From contig NZ_MLFP01000019.1 of assembly GCF_002095465.1 (NCBI RefSeq), positions 28,912-92,911 of the forward strand: 64,000 bases of DNA. The letters are read 5' to 3'. How positions within the stretch are numbered: position 1 is the first letter of the stretch; every line of letters starts with the position of its first letter. The notes beneath the pieces were generated by a model. That model made no database searches and was not told the DNA's origin. It saw only the letters and a program-made list of their open reading frames with translations. This document shows positions 29,411 through 38,827 of this stretch, piece after piece. Source of the stretch: Pantoea rodasii (GTDB lineage: Bacteria > Pseudomonadota > Gammaproteobacteria > Enterobacterales > Enterobacteriaceae). The translations under genes were made by a program, and so were the position numbers.

Positions 29411-30691
29411 TTAAATACCCTGGGTTGGCTGAAACTCATCGGCGAGATACGCCAGAATGGACTGCGAAAGTGCTATGACATCTGCCATCGTTGTGAACTC
29501 ATCGGCGGCATGAATACGGTTGTCGGGGCGGGCTAAACCGCCCAGTAAAATTTCCTGAATACCGGCCTGTTGAACCCAGCCCATATCTGAACTGGTTGAA
29601 GATCCCCAGGGTTTAAATTCGTCCGCTTTAAAACCAAAGCCCTGGATGAGCGCGGCCTGCCAGCGCGGCCAGTGCGGACCATCTGGATTGGCCACCGGTG
29701 CCAGATGACCAATCATTTGCACCGTGACATCAAGTGCCGGGCTGTGATGCATGGCGTGGTTAATGCAGTGGTTAAGTTCCTGCCAGACATCGTCAAACGC
29801 CTCTTCCGGGGCATAACGTCGATTGATCAACAGTTCAAAACGTTCGGGGATGGTCGAGCCTTTGCTGCCACCGTGCGCGGCGGCCAGCGTTAACAGTGAG
29901 GTCAGCGGTTTATCTTGATAGTGCGGCGGTGCTGGCATTGCCGAGGTGCGCTGCTCCACTTCGCCTTTGAGCTGATAGAGCGCGTTCATTAGCGGTAACG
30001 CGGCTTCGATGGCGTTAATGCCATGCAGCGGATCGCCGGAATGCGCAGAGCGCCCGGTGATAATCACCTTGAGATCGATACTGCCAAAGCAACCCGCCCA
30101 AATGCGCGGCACTGCGCCCCCGTTGAAGCTCAACAGATGCCCGGCGAAAAGCTGCTGCTCTGCCAGATAGCGAATACCGGGATAGAGTCCGCCCTCTTCA
30201 TCGGTACACAGCAGAAAGACCGGGTTGAAACGCAGCGGCAAATTCAAGGCTTGTGCGGCACGCACCGCCGCCATTGCCGCCACTATCGTCCCTTTCATGT
30301 CCGCCGCGCCACGGCCAAACAGCTTGCCTTCTGCCACCGTCAACGCCAACGGCGGAAATCGCCAGCCATCGCCCGCGGGCACCGTGTCAGTGTGAAAGTA
30401 GAGATTGCAGTTTTCGGCTGCGCCACAGTCAAGCGTTGCCAGCAGATTCACTCGCTCGCCGTGCGCACTGCCATCCGGCGCTTTCCATAGATTTTCTGGC
30501 ACTAAGACGCGCTGAAAGCTGAAGTTCATGGGTGCCAGCAATTGCGTCATCAGATCGGCGAACTGCGCGTAACCATTGCCCGGTGGAAAGCAGGTATCCA
30601 CTGCCAGCATGCGCTGCATATCGTCAGTAATTTGTGCGATGTCGTCCGCAATTTCTTCTAACGCACTGTTAAGGCGAGAATTGTGCAACAT
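29411..30691 (-). CDS. M20-family deacylase/peptidase (ArgE/DapE-like)
   Basis: A 426-residue zinc hydrolase and the first gene of the leftward operon. Visible ligand motifs are LYFHTDTVPAG, FGRGAADMKG and CTDEEGG (Glu base); GRSAHSGDPLHG begins the dimerisation domain. A potential GntR operator lies 22-38 bases upstream of the ATG. The two M20 enzymes, one M24 enzyme and DdpX in one operon with an importer point to intake and breakdown of modified or D-amino-acid peptides. Confidence 0.85.
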   Translation of the reverse strand: MLHNSRLNSALEEIADDIAQITDDMQRMLAVDTCFPPGNGYAQFADLMTQLLAPMNFSFQRVLVPENLWKAPDGSAHGERVNLLATLDCGAAENCNLYFHTDTVPAGDGWRFPPLALTVAEGKLFGRGAADMKGTIVAAMAAVRAAQALNLPLRFNPVFLLCTDEEGGLYPGIRYLAEQQLFAGHLLSFNGGAVPRIWAGCFGSIDLKVIITGRSAHSGDPLHGINAIEAALPLMNALYQLKGEVEQRTSAMPAPPHYQDKPLTSLLTLAAAHGGSKGSTIPERFELLINRRYAPEEAFDDVWQELNHCINHAMHHSPALDVTVQMIGHLAPVANPDGPHWPRWQAALIQGFGFKADEFKPWGSSTSSDMGWVQQAGIQEILLGGLARPDNRIHAADEFTTMADVIALSQSILAYLADEFQPTQGI

Positions 30692-30712
30692 AGGATTATC
30701 GTCTGTTGTATT

Positions 30713-30729
30713 TCTATATAGTTTATAGA
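30713..30729. promoter_or_regulatory. Candidate operator of the GntR regulator
   Basis: A perfect inverted repeat TCTATA-N5-TATAGA in the divergent region between the M20 operon (leftward) and the GntR gene (rightward). The size and position suit a GntR/HutC-type dimer controlling both directions. Confidence 0.5.
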
Positions 30730-30782
30730 TAATGCAATTTAAGGATGCAGGTCAATCGGTAATCAGAAACATGCAAAAAACT

Positions 30783-31540
30783 ATGACGCAGACGACACTC
30801 CCCAATTCTCTCGTTTAAGCGAGGGAGAAGGCGCGCCGTTGTATGAAGTGGTGAAACGCCATATCAGCGAATCGATCCTGCAAGGTGAACTCCCTGCGGG
30901 CACGATCCTGCCAAGTGAAAACAGCCTGGCGGCGAAGTTTGGCGTGTCGGTGGGGACAATACGCAAAGCGCTGGCGGCGTTGACTACCGAAGGGATGTTG
31001 ATGCGCCGTCGCAAGACCGGCACGGTGGTGACCGGCTGGGCACCGCTGCATAACCTCAGCCACTTCTTCCAGTATTTTCGCTTGCATGACAAAAGCGGCG
31101 GTTTACTGCACTCGGAAACGACACTGCTGGATTATCAGTTGGGCAAAGCCCACGAGCAGGAAGCTGAGAAACTGCAGATCGCCGTGGGGGATGACGTGAT
31201 ACGCCTGAAACGTTCGCGTCGGGTGAAAGGTATTGCTGCCATGCATGAAACGCTGATACTGCCTGCTGCACGCCTGCCAGATTTCCCCCCTGCGGAGCGC
31301 TTGCCGCCGTTGCTGTATCGCTTCCTGTTCGAGCATTACGATGTCCGCGTGGCTGCGGTGCGAGAACAAATCACCGCACAACTGGCAACTGAGGAAGATG
31401 CAACGCTGCTGGAGCTGAAATTGCCGCAAGCGGTGATGGTGATTGATGAAGTGTCTTTTGACCAGAGTGCGATACCGGTCATCCTGGCGCACCATCGTTT
31501 TTGCACTGAGCACTTCATGTATGTGAATGAGGTGAGGTGA
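30783..31540 (+). CDS. GntR-family regulator, HutC/UTRA type (start disturbed by a one-base break)
   Basis: A 252-residue protein after repair. The N-terminal winged helix is clear (PLYEVVKRHISESILQGEL, ILPSENSLAAKFGVSVGTIRKAL) and the C-terminal UTRA ligand-binding domain follows (LKRSRRVKGIAAMHE.. to LAHHRF). As given, the long frame lacks its own start: the first codon, TTG at 30839, has no ribosome site. One more C in the C4 run at 30800-30803 joins it to ATG 30783 (MTQTTLPQFSRLSEGEG). It is divergent from the peptide operon, its likely target, with an inducer that may be an imported peptide or amino acid. Confidence 0.82.
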
Positions 31541-31547
31541 GACGGCG

Positions 31548-31575
31548 TCACGCCCTGCAAAACCACAGGGCGTGA
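31548..31575. terminator. Bidirectional terminator hairpin between gntR-like and proX
   Basis: A perfect 10-bp stem TCACGCCCTG / CAGGGCGTGA with an 8-base loop sits between two converging genes (stops at 31540 and 31609). There is no clear T tract on either side. Confidence 0.6.
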
Positions 31576-31608
31576 ACCAGATTTACCTTTTGAAGCCTGT
31601 TGCTAACG

Positions 31609-32607
31609 TTATTTCGCGGCCGCTGCGGCCTGTTTTACCCAGCCATCAAACGTGGTCTGGTGCGCGTGAATCCAGCCGTCCACGTGACGCTGAATGTCTT
31701 CGCTGGAGGACTCACCGGCGTGCATGCGCTGGTTTTGCGCATTGACATCATTGAGCGGCAGTTTGACGATGGCGAACAGCCTGGCGGCGGCAGGATTTTT
31801 TTCTGCCCAGGCTTTATTGGCCACCACATGCTCGTTGTTGGCTTTGAAACCATAATTCTTGCCGTTAGCCAGCGCGGTATCTTCATTTTTCTGCGATCCC
31901 GGCGTGGCTGAGAATGGCACCGTCAGCCACACTACATCACGGCCCGGTTTTAATTCATCGCTCACCCAATGAGGTGTCCAGGTGAAATAGAGCACCGGCT
32001 TGCCGGCTTTATAACGCGTCAAGGTATCAGCAATAATCGCGGAATAATTACCCTGATTCTGCTGCACCGTTTGACTCAAACCATAAGCGTCAATTTGTGC
32101 ATTAATCACCTGGCCACAGACCCAACCTGGATTACATCCGGCCAGATCGGCTTTGCCATCGCCGTTAGCATCAAATAGCTTGGCTAGCTTGGGATCTTTC
32201 AGCTGTGAAATATCGGTAATGTGATATTTGTCGGCGGTCTTTTTATCGATCAAATAACCCTGCGCGGCACCGCTGATATAGGTGCCCTGGCGATAGAATT
32301 TATTGTCTCCACCCGCCGCGTCATACATATCATTCTGTAGCGGCTCCCAGTTGACCGCCATGTAAGTGGCATCGCCTGCCGCTATCGCCGTATAGGCGAC
32401 GTTGTAGTCCACTTCCTCGGTGGGTTTAACCTCGTATCCGAGTTTTTCCAGCGCTCTGTTAATCAGCTCAGTTTGGAACGCCTCTTCCGGCAAGGTGCTC
32501 TGCAGCGGGGAGACCGCCACACCTTTGCCCGGCAAGTCGGCAGCAAACAGTGTCGGTGAACTGATTAACGCAGTGAGGGAAATCGCAAGTAATTTCTTCC
32601 TGGTCAT
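31609..32607 (-). CDS. proX: Glycine betaine/proline betaine periplasmic binding protein ProX
   Basis: A 332-residue binding protein of the ProU osmoprotectant importer. After a Sec signal peptide (..ISSPTLFAADLPGKG) the sequence follows E. coli ProX closely: EVDYNVAYTAIAAGDAT, AVNWEPL, the betaine-box tryptophans, CNPGWVC with a disulphide pair, and FTWTPHWVS. The usual partners proV and proW are not next to it, so this is an orphan or second copy. Confidence 0.93.
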   Translation of the reverse strand: MTRKKLLAISLTALISSPTLFAADLPGKGVAVSPLQSTLPEEAFQTELINRALEKLGYEVKPTEEVDYNVAYTAIAAGDATYMAVNWEPLQNDMYDAAGGDNKFYRQGTYISGAAQGYLIDKKTADKYHITDISQLKDPKLAKLFDANGDGKADLAGCNPGWVCGQVINAQIDAYGLSQTVQQNQGNYSAIIADTLTRYKAGKPVLYFTWTPHWVSDELKPGRDVVWLTVPFSATPGSQKNEDTALANGKNYGFKANNEHVVANKAWAEKNPAAARLFAIVKLPLNDVNAQNQRMHAGESSSEDIQRHVDGWIHAHQTTFDGWVKQAAAAAK

Positions 32608-32971
32608 AATTAAGAACCTTATTATTTTGGTCGATGCCAGCGAATGGCGTCAGAATATGTCTCTGCAATAAAGAGAGATGAAATGCGGCTGTCAGTAAAA
32701 GTTTAAAATCAGAATATTACTGTTGCAGATAGTGACGTGCGTAACGAAGGCGGGTGTTGTAGGTGGAGAAAAAAGAAAAGTCAGAATTCATCATTATGAT
32801 ATCTGGTGACAGACCCTATTTCCTGTTATCAGGTCCGCGACATTCACTCCGGTAAATTAATCGTGCAGTTACCATACCACATTATTTCCGTGCTGCAACC
32901 GCTAATAAAATATCAGTGGCGATGATAAAAGGGATGCCGAAAAGGCCATCCCTTTTATCAGAGGAGAATAT
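32608..32971. other. Intergenic region upstream of proX
   Basis: About 360 bases without a convincing gene. It should hold the proX promoter (leftward) near its left side; its right end carries the terminator of the YfcC-family gene, listed separately. Nothing else was identified. Confidence 0.5.
32924..32959 (-). terminator. Terminator of the YfcC-family gene
   Basis: A 13-bp stem GATAAAAGGGATG / CATCCCTTTTATC with a short loop directly after the stop at 32972. The arms end in A and T runs, so it can work in both directions. Confidence 0.8.
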
Positions 32972-34372
32972 TTAGAACGGACCCCAGTTTATCGCCACGC
33001 CAATCAGCAGCGTCACCACGCAAATCGCAAACCAAATCGCCACCACCGGTGCTACGAATTTAAGCCATTTGCCGAACGAGATATTGGCGGTGGCCAGCGC
33101 GGCCATTAGCACGCCTGAAGTTGGGCTGATGGAGTTCACAATCCCTTCGCCTAACAACACCGTTTGCACCGTGACCTGACGTGTCAGACCGAGGTTATCA
33201 CCCAGCGGGGAGAAAATCGGAATCAGCAAAGCAGACTCGCCCGAACCGGATGAAATACCGAAGTGCATCAGTGCGGCACTAACAAACATGCCCACGGCGG
33301 CAATCGCTGGCGGAACCGGCGCCAGCAAGTCTGACAGGAAGCCAACGATCGGATCGAGGATATTGCCCTGCTGCAGCACCACCGAAATCGCGCCCGCCAT
33401 CCCGACAATAAAGCCGCCTTTGACCAGCTGAGAACAGCCAGACAGGAAGGTGTTAGCAATGGCAGAACCGGACAGGCGACCAATCAAGCCAACCATAATC
33501 GACAGGATGATAAACATCGCCGACATCTCATTGGTGGCCCAATGCAGCTGAACCGTGCCCACCATAAACAGAATCAGCGTCACTGCGCAGGTCAGCAGAA
33601 TCAGTTTATGGCGACCGGTGATCGCCAGTGGTTCAGCGCTTTCCACCGTAATGTCCGCGCGCACCTGACCATTTTTACGCATGCGCTTCACGGTAATGAT
33701 CAGGTAAATCGCCACCGTTAACACAAACAGCAGGTTGGTGATGCCGCGCAGTAACATGCCCGAGAACAGCGGCAGTTGCGCCAGATGCTGTGTCAGACCG
33801 GTGGTCGCCGGGCCGAGGAACGCGACGTTGAACCCTGCCGCGCAGGTCAGGTAGATCAGCGCCATGCCAATAACCGGCGGTAAGCCCAACGAACGCGCCA
33901 CCAGCAGGCCAATCGGCACAAAAGCCACCACCGAGTTTTGCACCACGCCAGTACTGCCGAGCACAGCGAAGATTACCGCAAAAATCAGGATCAAACGGGT
34001 ATCGCTGATTTTGGTGCTGCGTGACAGCGAGTTCAGCGCAGTGGCAATCGCCCCTGTGGCTTCAATCACCGCCAGCAATCCGCCGGTAAACAGAATCAGG
34101 AAAATGATCGGTGCCGCTTTGATCACACCCTGCACGATGGCCATGAAAATCTCGCCGGGATAAACACCGGTGCGCGCCACTTCATGCAGGCTACCTTTGA
34201 TGGCAAAGGTCACGCCATTACGGATTTCATGATCAAACTTGCCAGCCGGGATAATCCAGGTGGCTACCGCTGCCAGAACCAGAATGATAAACAGCAGCAA
34301 ATAAGGACTCTGCTCGCTCTTTTTACCCGCCGGTTGCATCGCATTATTTTTCTCAACATTAACCTGGGACAT
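32972..34372 (-). CDS. YfcC-family carboxylate/amino acid carrier
   Basis: An inner-membrane carrier of about 466 residues with 12 or so helices, in the YfcC/ArcD-like (UPF0226/C4-dicarboxylate carrier superfamily) group. Typical segments are IIPAGKFDHE, GSTGVVQNSVVAFVPIG, and the C-terminal SSGSGESALLIPIFSPLGD.LG. The start at 34372 is preferred because GGGAGAG lies 6 bases upstream. It overlaps the end of the M20 carboxypeptidase gene by 14 bases, so uptake and hydrolysis are linked. The cargo is probably the substrate or product of that enzyme. Confidence 0.82.
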   Translation of the reverse strand: MSQVNVEKNNAMQPAGKKSEQSPYLLLFIILVLAAVATWIIPAGKFDHEIRNGVTFAIKGSLHEVARTGVYPGEIFMAIVQGVIKAAPIIFLILFTGGLLAVIEATGAIATALNSLSRSTKISDTRLILIFAVIFAVLGSTGVVQNSVVAFVPIGLLVARSLGLPPVIGMALIYLTCAAGFNVAFLGPATTGLTQHLAQLPLFSGMLLRGITNLLFVLTVAIYLIITVKRMRKNGQVRADITVESAEPLAITGRHKLILLTCAVTLILFMVGTVQLHWATNEMSAMFIILSIMVGLIGRLSGSAIANTFLSGCSQLVKGGFIVGMAGAISVVLQQGNILDPIVGFLSDLLAPVPPAIAAVGMFVSAALMHFGISSGSGESALLIPIFSPLGDNLGLTRQVTVQTVLLGEGIVNSISPTSGVLMAALATANISFGKWLKFVAPVVAIWFAICVVTLLIGVAINWGPF

Positions 34373-35498
34373 GAGTCTCTCCCAGCATAAGACCCGCAAC
34401 CAGCGCGGTGCGTGAAGCAATATCGGCAATGATGATGTGTTCATGACGCGCATGAATACCTGCGCCGGTCGCGCCCAAACCGTCTAAGGTAGGGATACCC
34501 AACGCCGCAGTGAAATTGCCGTCGCTGCCGCCGCCCACCGATTGCCCTTCCACGCTGAAACCGATCTGTTGTGCCATCGCTTGCGCACGCTGCATGATCA
34601 CCAGCGACTCAGCGCTCTGGCGCATTGGCGGACGTGACTGTGCACCGGTAATCTCCAGCTTGATGCCCGCTAAGTGCGGCTGAATCTGGGTGATTTCAGC
34701 GTGAATGCGCTGGGCTTCTTCTTCGCTGGTGACGCGCGTATCAATGCCCAGTACCGCTTTATCCGCCACCACATTGATGCGATTGCCACCCTGTGCAATG
34801 CCCACGTTGACGGTGGTGCCGCGATCCGGTGCATTCAATCCATGCAGGAACAGCACCTGATGCGCCATCTCCTGCACCGCGCTGATGCCCTCTTCTGGAT
34901 TGTTACCGGCATGCGCGGCCAATCCGGTGATAGCAACCTGGTACTGTCCGGTGCCTTTGCGTGCGATTTTCAGTGCACCGGTTCCGGCCACCGCTGGCTC
35001 GACCACCAGCACCTGCGATGATCCCAACGCATGTTGTGACAACCAGTCGCTGGAGCTTGGGCTGCCGACTTCTTCATCGCTGCCGCACATGAAAACAATG
35101 CGTTTGCCCGCCAGCAAGTCATGTTCTTTTAAGGCTCGCGCCGCCCAGATCGACTGCACCAGACCGGCTTTCATGTCCAGAATACCGGGACCGTAAAACT
35201 TGCCGTCTTCCTCGCGCATCGGCAGTTCGCCTTCATCCCAGACGGTATCAAAATGGCCCAGCACCACGGTTTGTTCACTGCCTGAACCCAGCGTGAACTT
35301 GAGATGGTTGCCGTAATGTTCCTGTACATCAATTTCAGCATCAATGCCCAGACGTGCAGCGAACAGGGCACGCAGCACGTCGCCACAGCGATCCACCGCC
35401 GCCTTGTTCATTGACGGTGACTCTGCTGCCACCAGGGTTTTGATATCCGAGAGAATTTCGCCTGAATGCTGTTGCAAATAACTTATTATATTTTTCAT
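34359..35498 (-). CDS. M20A glutamate carboxypeptidase-like hydrolase (CPG2 type)
   Basis: A 379-residue zinc enzyme. Ligand motifs are VVLGHFDTVWDEG (His, Asp), GPGILDMKAG (Asp), GSDEEVGSPSS (Glu base and ligand), GLAAHAGNNPE (start of the dimer domain) and the C-terminal GIHARHEHI (His). This pattern matches carboxypeptidase G2, which removes C-terminal glutamate. It is followed and overlapped by the YfcC-family carrier. A LysR regulator is divergent. Confidence 0.85.
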   Translation of the reverse strand: MKNIISYLQQHSGEILSDIKTLVAAESPSMNKAAVDRCGDVLRALFAARLGIDAEIDVQEHYGNHLKFTLGSGSEQTVVLGHFDTVWDEGELPMREEDGKFYGPGILDMKAGLVQSIWAARALKEHDLLAGKRIVFMCGSDEEVGSPSSSDWLSQHALGSSQVLVVEPAVAGTGALKIARKGTGQYQVAITGLAAHAGNNPEEGISAVQEMAHQVLFLHGLNAPDRGTTVNVGIAQGGNRINVVADKAVLGIDTRVTSEEEAQRIHAEITQIQPHLAGIKLEITGAQSRPPMRQSAESLVIMQRAQAMAQQIGFSVEGQSVGGGSDGNFTAALGIPTLDGLGATGAGIHARHEHIIIADIASRTALVAGLMLGETHVPG

Positions 35499-35608
35499 TA
35501 CTTCTGTCCTCACCAAGTGAATCCCGAGTATGAGGATAAAATAGGGCTTAAAAAATGGGTATAAAACGCTATTATTGTTGACCGGAGATCAACAGATAAC
35601 AAAAACCT

Positions 35609-36574
35609 ATGGCAATGCTGCTCTATCCCGATAAATCCATAAGATACTTATATGAAGTGGGTATCCACGGCGGCATTCGTCGCGCGGCTGAAGCGTTAGA
35701 CGTTGATCCGGCTGCCATCAGCCGCCAGCTTTCGCAGCTGGCGCGCGAAATGCAGCTGCCGTTGCTGGAGCGTCGGGGCCGCAACGTGGTGCTGACCGAG
35801 GCCGGAAAACTGCTGGCTGAGGATTATGCCCAAACGCACCAGCGCAGAAGCCATTTAGAACGACGCCTAAAAGATCTGCGCCACAAGCGCGGCGGGTCCA
35901 TCACCATCCGCGTGGGCCAGGGAATGGTGGATGAGGTGGTGAAGTACGTGTTTCAGCCGTTTTCACAAGGCTATCCTGAGGTGTTCATCAATATCTTGTC
36001 CGGCGATATGCAAACCACCGTGTCCCTGATCACCAAGGGGGAAGTCGATATGGCCGTGGGCTTTGGTCCGATTGGCCCGCCAGGACTCAAATGCCACAGC
36101 TACAGCCGAGGGCCGATATGCGCCATTGTGCGACGCGAGCATCCCATCGCGTTGTACGAGCAAGTCGATGTTACCGATCTCGTCCACTATCCCCTGATCG
36201 GCATGGATAAAGACTTTGGGATTCAGAGCTATATGAATGCCATGTTCACGCAGGAAGGTTTGTTATTCAGCCCTGCTTATAGCTGCAACCTCTTTACCAG
36301 CGCCATCGCACTAAGCCAGGCGGGCATGGGCATCGCCTTTATGACCACCAAGGTGGTGGAAGATGCTTTAAGTTCGCGCAATCTGGTGGCGGTGCCGATC
36401 AACCATCGCATCGCCCGTGAGAGCCAATGCCATCTGTTGCGCAGCGCCGACCACCGTTTTACCCCTGCGGCACAACATCTGTGGCAAATGCTGTGTCAGT
36501 TTTTGATGGGACGCCACACGCATCGTAGTGCTAGCGTTTTTGCGCTGACGAACGCAACGTGTAATCCGCCATGA
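35609..36574 (+). CDS. LysR-family transcriptional regulator
   Basis: A 321-residue regulator with an N-terminal winged helix (LYEVGIHGGIRRAAEALDVDPAAISRQL..LE) and a periplasmic-binding-like effector domain (SITIRVGQGMVDEVV.., SGDMQTTVSLITKGEVDMAVGF). It is divergent from the carboxypeptidase/carrier pair, 110 bases away, and so probably controls it. Its 3' end overlaps the end of the opposing dehydrogenase gene by 44 bases. Confidence 0.88.
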   Translation: MAMLLYPDKSIRYLYEVGIHGGIRRAAEALDVDPAAISRQLSQLAREMQLPLLERRGRNVVLTEAGKLLAEDYAQTHQRRSHLERRLKDLRHKRGGSITIRVGQGMVDEVVKYVFQPFSQGYPEVFINILSGDMQTTVSLITKGEVDMAVGFGPIGPPGLKCHSYSRGPICAIVRREHPIALYEQVDVTDLVHYPLIGMDKDFGIQSYMNAMFTQEGLLFSPAYSCNLFTSAIALSQAGMGIAFMTTKVVEDALSSRNLVAVPINHRIARESQCHLLRSADHRFTPAAQHLWQMLCQFLMGRHTHRSASVFALTNATCNPP

Positions 36575-37391
36575 TCGACCAGTCGCGATCGCCGCCACCG
36601 GCCTCCACCGCCCGATGCATTTGCTGATGCACCGCCTGCAACATCGGCAGTTCAGCCTGAGCTTGAGCGGCGGCGGCCTGCGCCAGACGCAGATCTTTTA
36701 ACCCGAGGCTGGCCTTGAAGCCGGGTTCATACACTTCCTGCATGATGTTGGCGGAATAGACCTGATAACTGCGGCTGCTGAATAAGGTATTGAGGATCAG
36801 ATCAAAGAAGCGCTCACGTTCCAGCCCGTTGGCTTCGGTGAGCACCACGGCTTCCGCCATTGCTTCAATCGCCATGGTGATCATCATGTTACAAGCAATC
36901 TTCGCCGCGTGAGCCGCTGCCGGGGTTTCGCCCATATGCCAGATGCGTTTACCGATCAATGCCAGCACCGGTTCCACTCTGCTGAGCGCTGAAGGTTCTC
37001 CCGCTGCCAGCACATTTAACTCGCCGCGCGCGGCAACGTCCGGCCTTCCCAACACCGGTGCCGCGACATACGCAATGCCGGCAGTCTGATGGCGTTGCGC
37101 CAGCTCATGAGAATAGGCCACCGAAATTGTCGACATCACGATGTGAACCAGAGGCGGACTGGCTTTGCTGAGCAGATCATCATTGATGATCACATCCTCA
37201 ATCGCAGCATCGTCAGGGAGCAGCGTTATCGCCACATCAGCCTGAAAAGCTTCAGCGGCGGAAGTGAGTGCTGTCAATCCCGGCACATCACGAGCGGAGC
37301 GACTCCATCCTGAAACCTGATGCCCAGCGGCGATAAAATGTTGTGCGATGGCACTCCCCATCGCACCCAGTCCGATAATTGCAATATTCAT
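36531..37391 (-). CDS. NAD(P)-dependent beta-hydroxyacid dehydrogenase / imine reductase-like
   Basis: A 286-residue enzyme of the 3-hydroxyisobutyrate dehydrogenase family. The Rossmann motif IIGLGAMGSAIA is at the N-terminus. The family catalytic Lys position is in AAKIACNMM, as in HIBADH-like enzymes (K.xxN). The substrate-binding APVLGRPDVAARGEL replaces the common 'DAPVSGG' form and resembles imine-reductase-like members. Start at 37391, 41 bases after the MFS gene on the same strand, so probably one operon. Confidence 0.8.
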   Translation of the reverse strand: MNIAIIGLGAMGSAIAQHFIAAGHQVSGWSRSARDVPGLTALTSAAEAFQADVAITLLPDDAAIEDVIINDDLLSKASPPLVHIVMSTISVAYSHELAQRHQTAGIAYVAAPVLGRPDVAARGELNVLAAGEPSALSRVEPVLALIGKRIWHMGETPAAAHAAKIACNMMITMAIEAMAEAVVLTEANGLERERFFDLILNTLFSSRSYQVYSANIMQEVYEPGFKASLGLKDLRLAQAAAAQAQAELPMLQAVHQQMHRAVEAGGGDRDWSIMADYTLRSSAQKR

Positions 37392-37431
37392 CTTAGTACC
37401 CTGTTGATAGCGTTGAACGCAGGAGTCGAGA

Positions 37432-38637
37432 TTAATGGCCGGTGCGCGCGCCGGAACTGAACCCGTGATCACGAGCCCGCAATGTGATGACAAAAGCGAT
37501 CGCCAGCAGCACAAGCAAAACCGGTGGAAACGACTGCGCACCCCAGTGATTCAACAGAATGCCGCCCGTGATGCCGCCCGCCGCAATCGCGCCGTTCCAC
37601 GCCACTACGTTCATGGAAAGCGCGATATCAGCGCCCTCTCCAGCAGTATCCGCGAGTGCCGTTTGCAACAAAGTTGCCGCTCCGCCGAAGGTCAATCCCC
37701 ATACGGCCACGCCGAAATACAGCACCGCTGGAACGTGCGGGAAGCCCATGAACGCCAATGAAACCAGGGCAAAAACCGCCAGACTCACCAGCACGCTGCG
37801 GCGTAAATGGTGATCGACCAGACGCCCGGTCACAGCTATCGCCAGCAACGCCGACAGCCCGAACACCAGCAGCACGATATCCACTTGCGAACCCAAGCCA
37901 GCCAATTGCAGAAACGGAGCGATATAGGTGTAGAGAATGTTGTGAGCCAACATCCAGGCAATTACCACGCTGAGCACCGGTCTCACGCCTGGCGTGGTAA
38001 GCACCTTTAGCAACGGCATGCGTTCATGGCGTGACTGCCCAGGATAATCAGGCACTTTGGCCAGCACCCACACCACCAGCACAATGGTTAAGGCCGAGAT
38101 AATCGCAAAGGCGCTGCGCCAGCCCATCACGCCACCCAGCCAGGTGCCGAGCGGCACCCCTAACGACAAGGCGATGGGCGTGCCCACCATGGCGATCGCC
38201 ATCGCTTTGCCCTGCTGGTGGATCGCCACCATCCTGCGTGCATAGCCCGCCAGCAAACTCCAAGACAATCCCGCCGCCACGCCAGCAAAAAAGCGTGCCG
38301 TTAGCGTGAGCCAGTAATTGGCGGACAGCGCCGTGATGGAATTGAAAATCAGGAACCCGGCGATAGCCAGCAGCAGCACGTTTCTGCGCCGCCAACCCTG
38401 TGTCGCAATGGTCAATGGAATCGCGGCGATCAGTGATCCCAGCGCATAAGCCGTGACCGTCTGGCCTGCCAGCGCGTTTGAGATATTCAGCCCCGCCGCC
38501 ATTTGCGGCAGGAGCCCGGCGGGCAAGGTTTCGGTGATGATGCAAATAAAGCCCGTCATCGCCAGCGCCAGCAGAGCCGATATCGGCAGCCGTTCTGTCG
38601 CATTATCTTGACCGGTGAGTGCGAGTTCTTTTTCCAT
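37432..38637 (-). CDS. MFS transporter, DHA1 (AraJ/YdhP-like)
   Basis: A 401-residue 12-helix exporter. The N-terminal helix pattern FICIITETLPAGLLPQMAAGL is the signature of the AraJ/YdhP/NepI subgroup (drug, arabinose or purine efflux). It is divergent from a TetR regulator with three operator copies between, so it is probably repressed by that protein. The dehydrogenase gene follows on the same strand. Confidence 0.88.
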   Translation of the reverse strand: MEKELALTGQDNATERLPISALLALAMTGFICIITETLPAGLLPQMAAGLNISNALAGQTVTAYALGSLIAAIPLTIATQGWRRRNVLLLAIAGFLIFNSITALSANYWLTLTARFFAGVAAGLSWSLLAGYARRMVAIHQQGKAMAIAMVGTPIALSLGVPLGTWLGGVMGWRSAFAIISALTIVLVVWVLAKVPDYPGQSRHERMPLLKVLTTPGVRPVLSVVIAWMLAHNILYTYIAPFLQLAGLGSQVDIVLLVFGLSALLAIAVTGRLVDHHLRRSVLVSLAVFALVSLAFMGFPHVPAVLYFGVAVWGLTFGGAATLLQTALADTAGEGADIALSMNVVAWNGAIAAGGITGGILLNHWGAQSFPPVLLVLLAIAFVITLRARDHGFSSGARTGH

Positions 38638-38656
38638 AAGTCCTTCTGAAATTACT

Positions 38657-38794
38657 TGTGTATCGATTGGTATATTTTTAGGCGTGAGAGATTGACTCCG
38701 CGACGTTTAGGAGAGCAATCTCTATTAATGTAACGATCGATACACTAGTCAGGCAGGTTCGCTTTGTCAACGAGATATGTATCGTTTAGTATAG
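38657..38794. promoter_or_regulatory. Three repeated operators between the MFS and TetR genes
   Basis: Three related sites with the core GTATCG(A/T)T: GTGTATCGATTGGTATA at 38658-38674, the reverse complement form TAACGATCGATACACTA at 38731-38747, and ATATGTATCGTTTAGTATAG at 38775-38794. Each is partly two-fold symmetric. They lie on both sides of the divergent promoters, as expected for TetR-family autorepression and control of the exporter. Confidence 0.65.
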
Positions 38795-38827
38795 TAATCC
38801 ACTGCACGAGTAAAACCGGAGGAAGCG

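Noticed and set aside
36531..36574. 44-base overlap of the LysR and dehydrogenase gene ends as a sign of a wrong stop
   Set aside because: Both frames are full length for their families; convergent 3' overlaps of this size occur in dense genomes.
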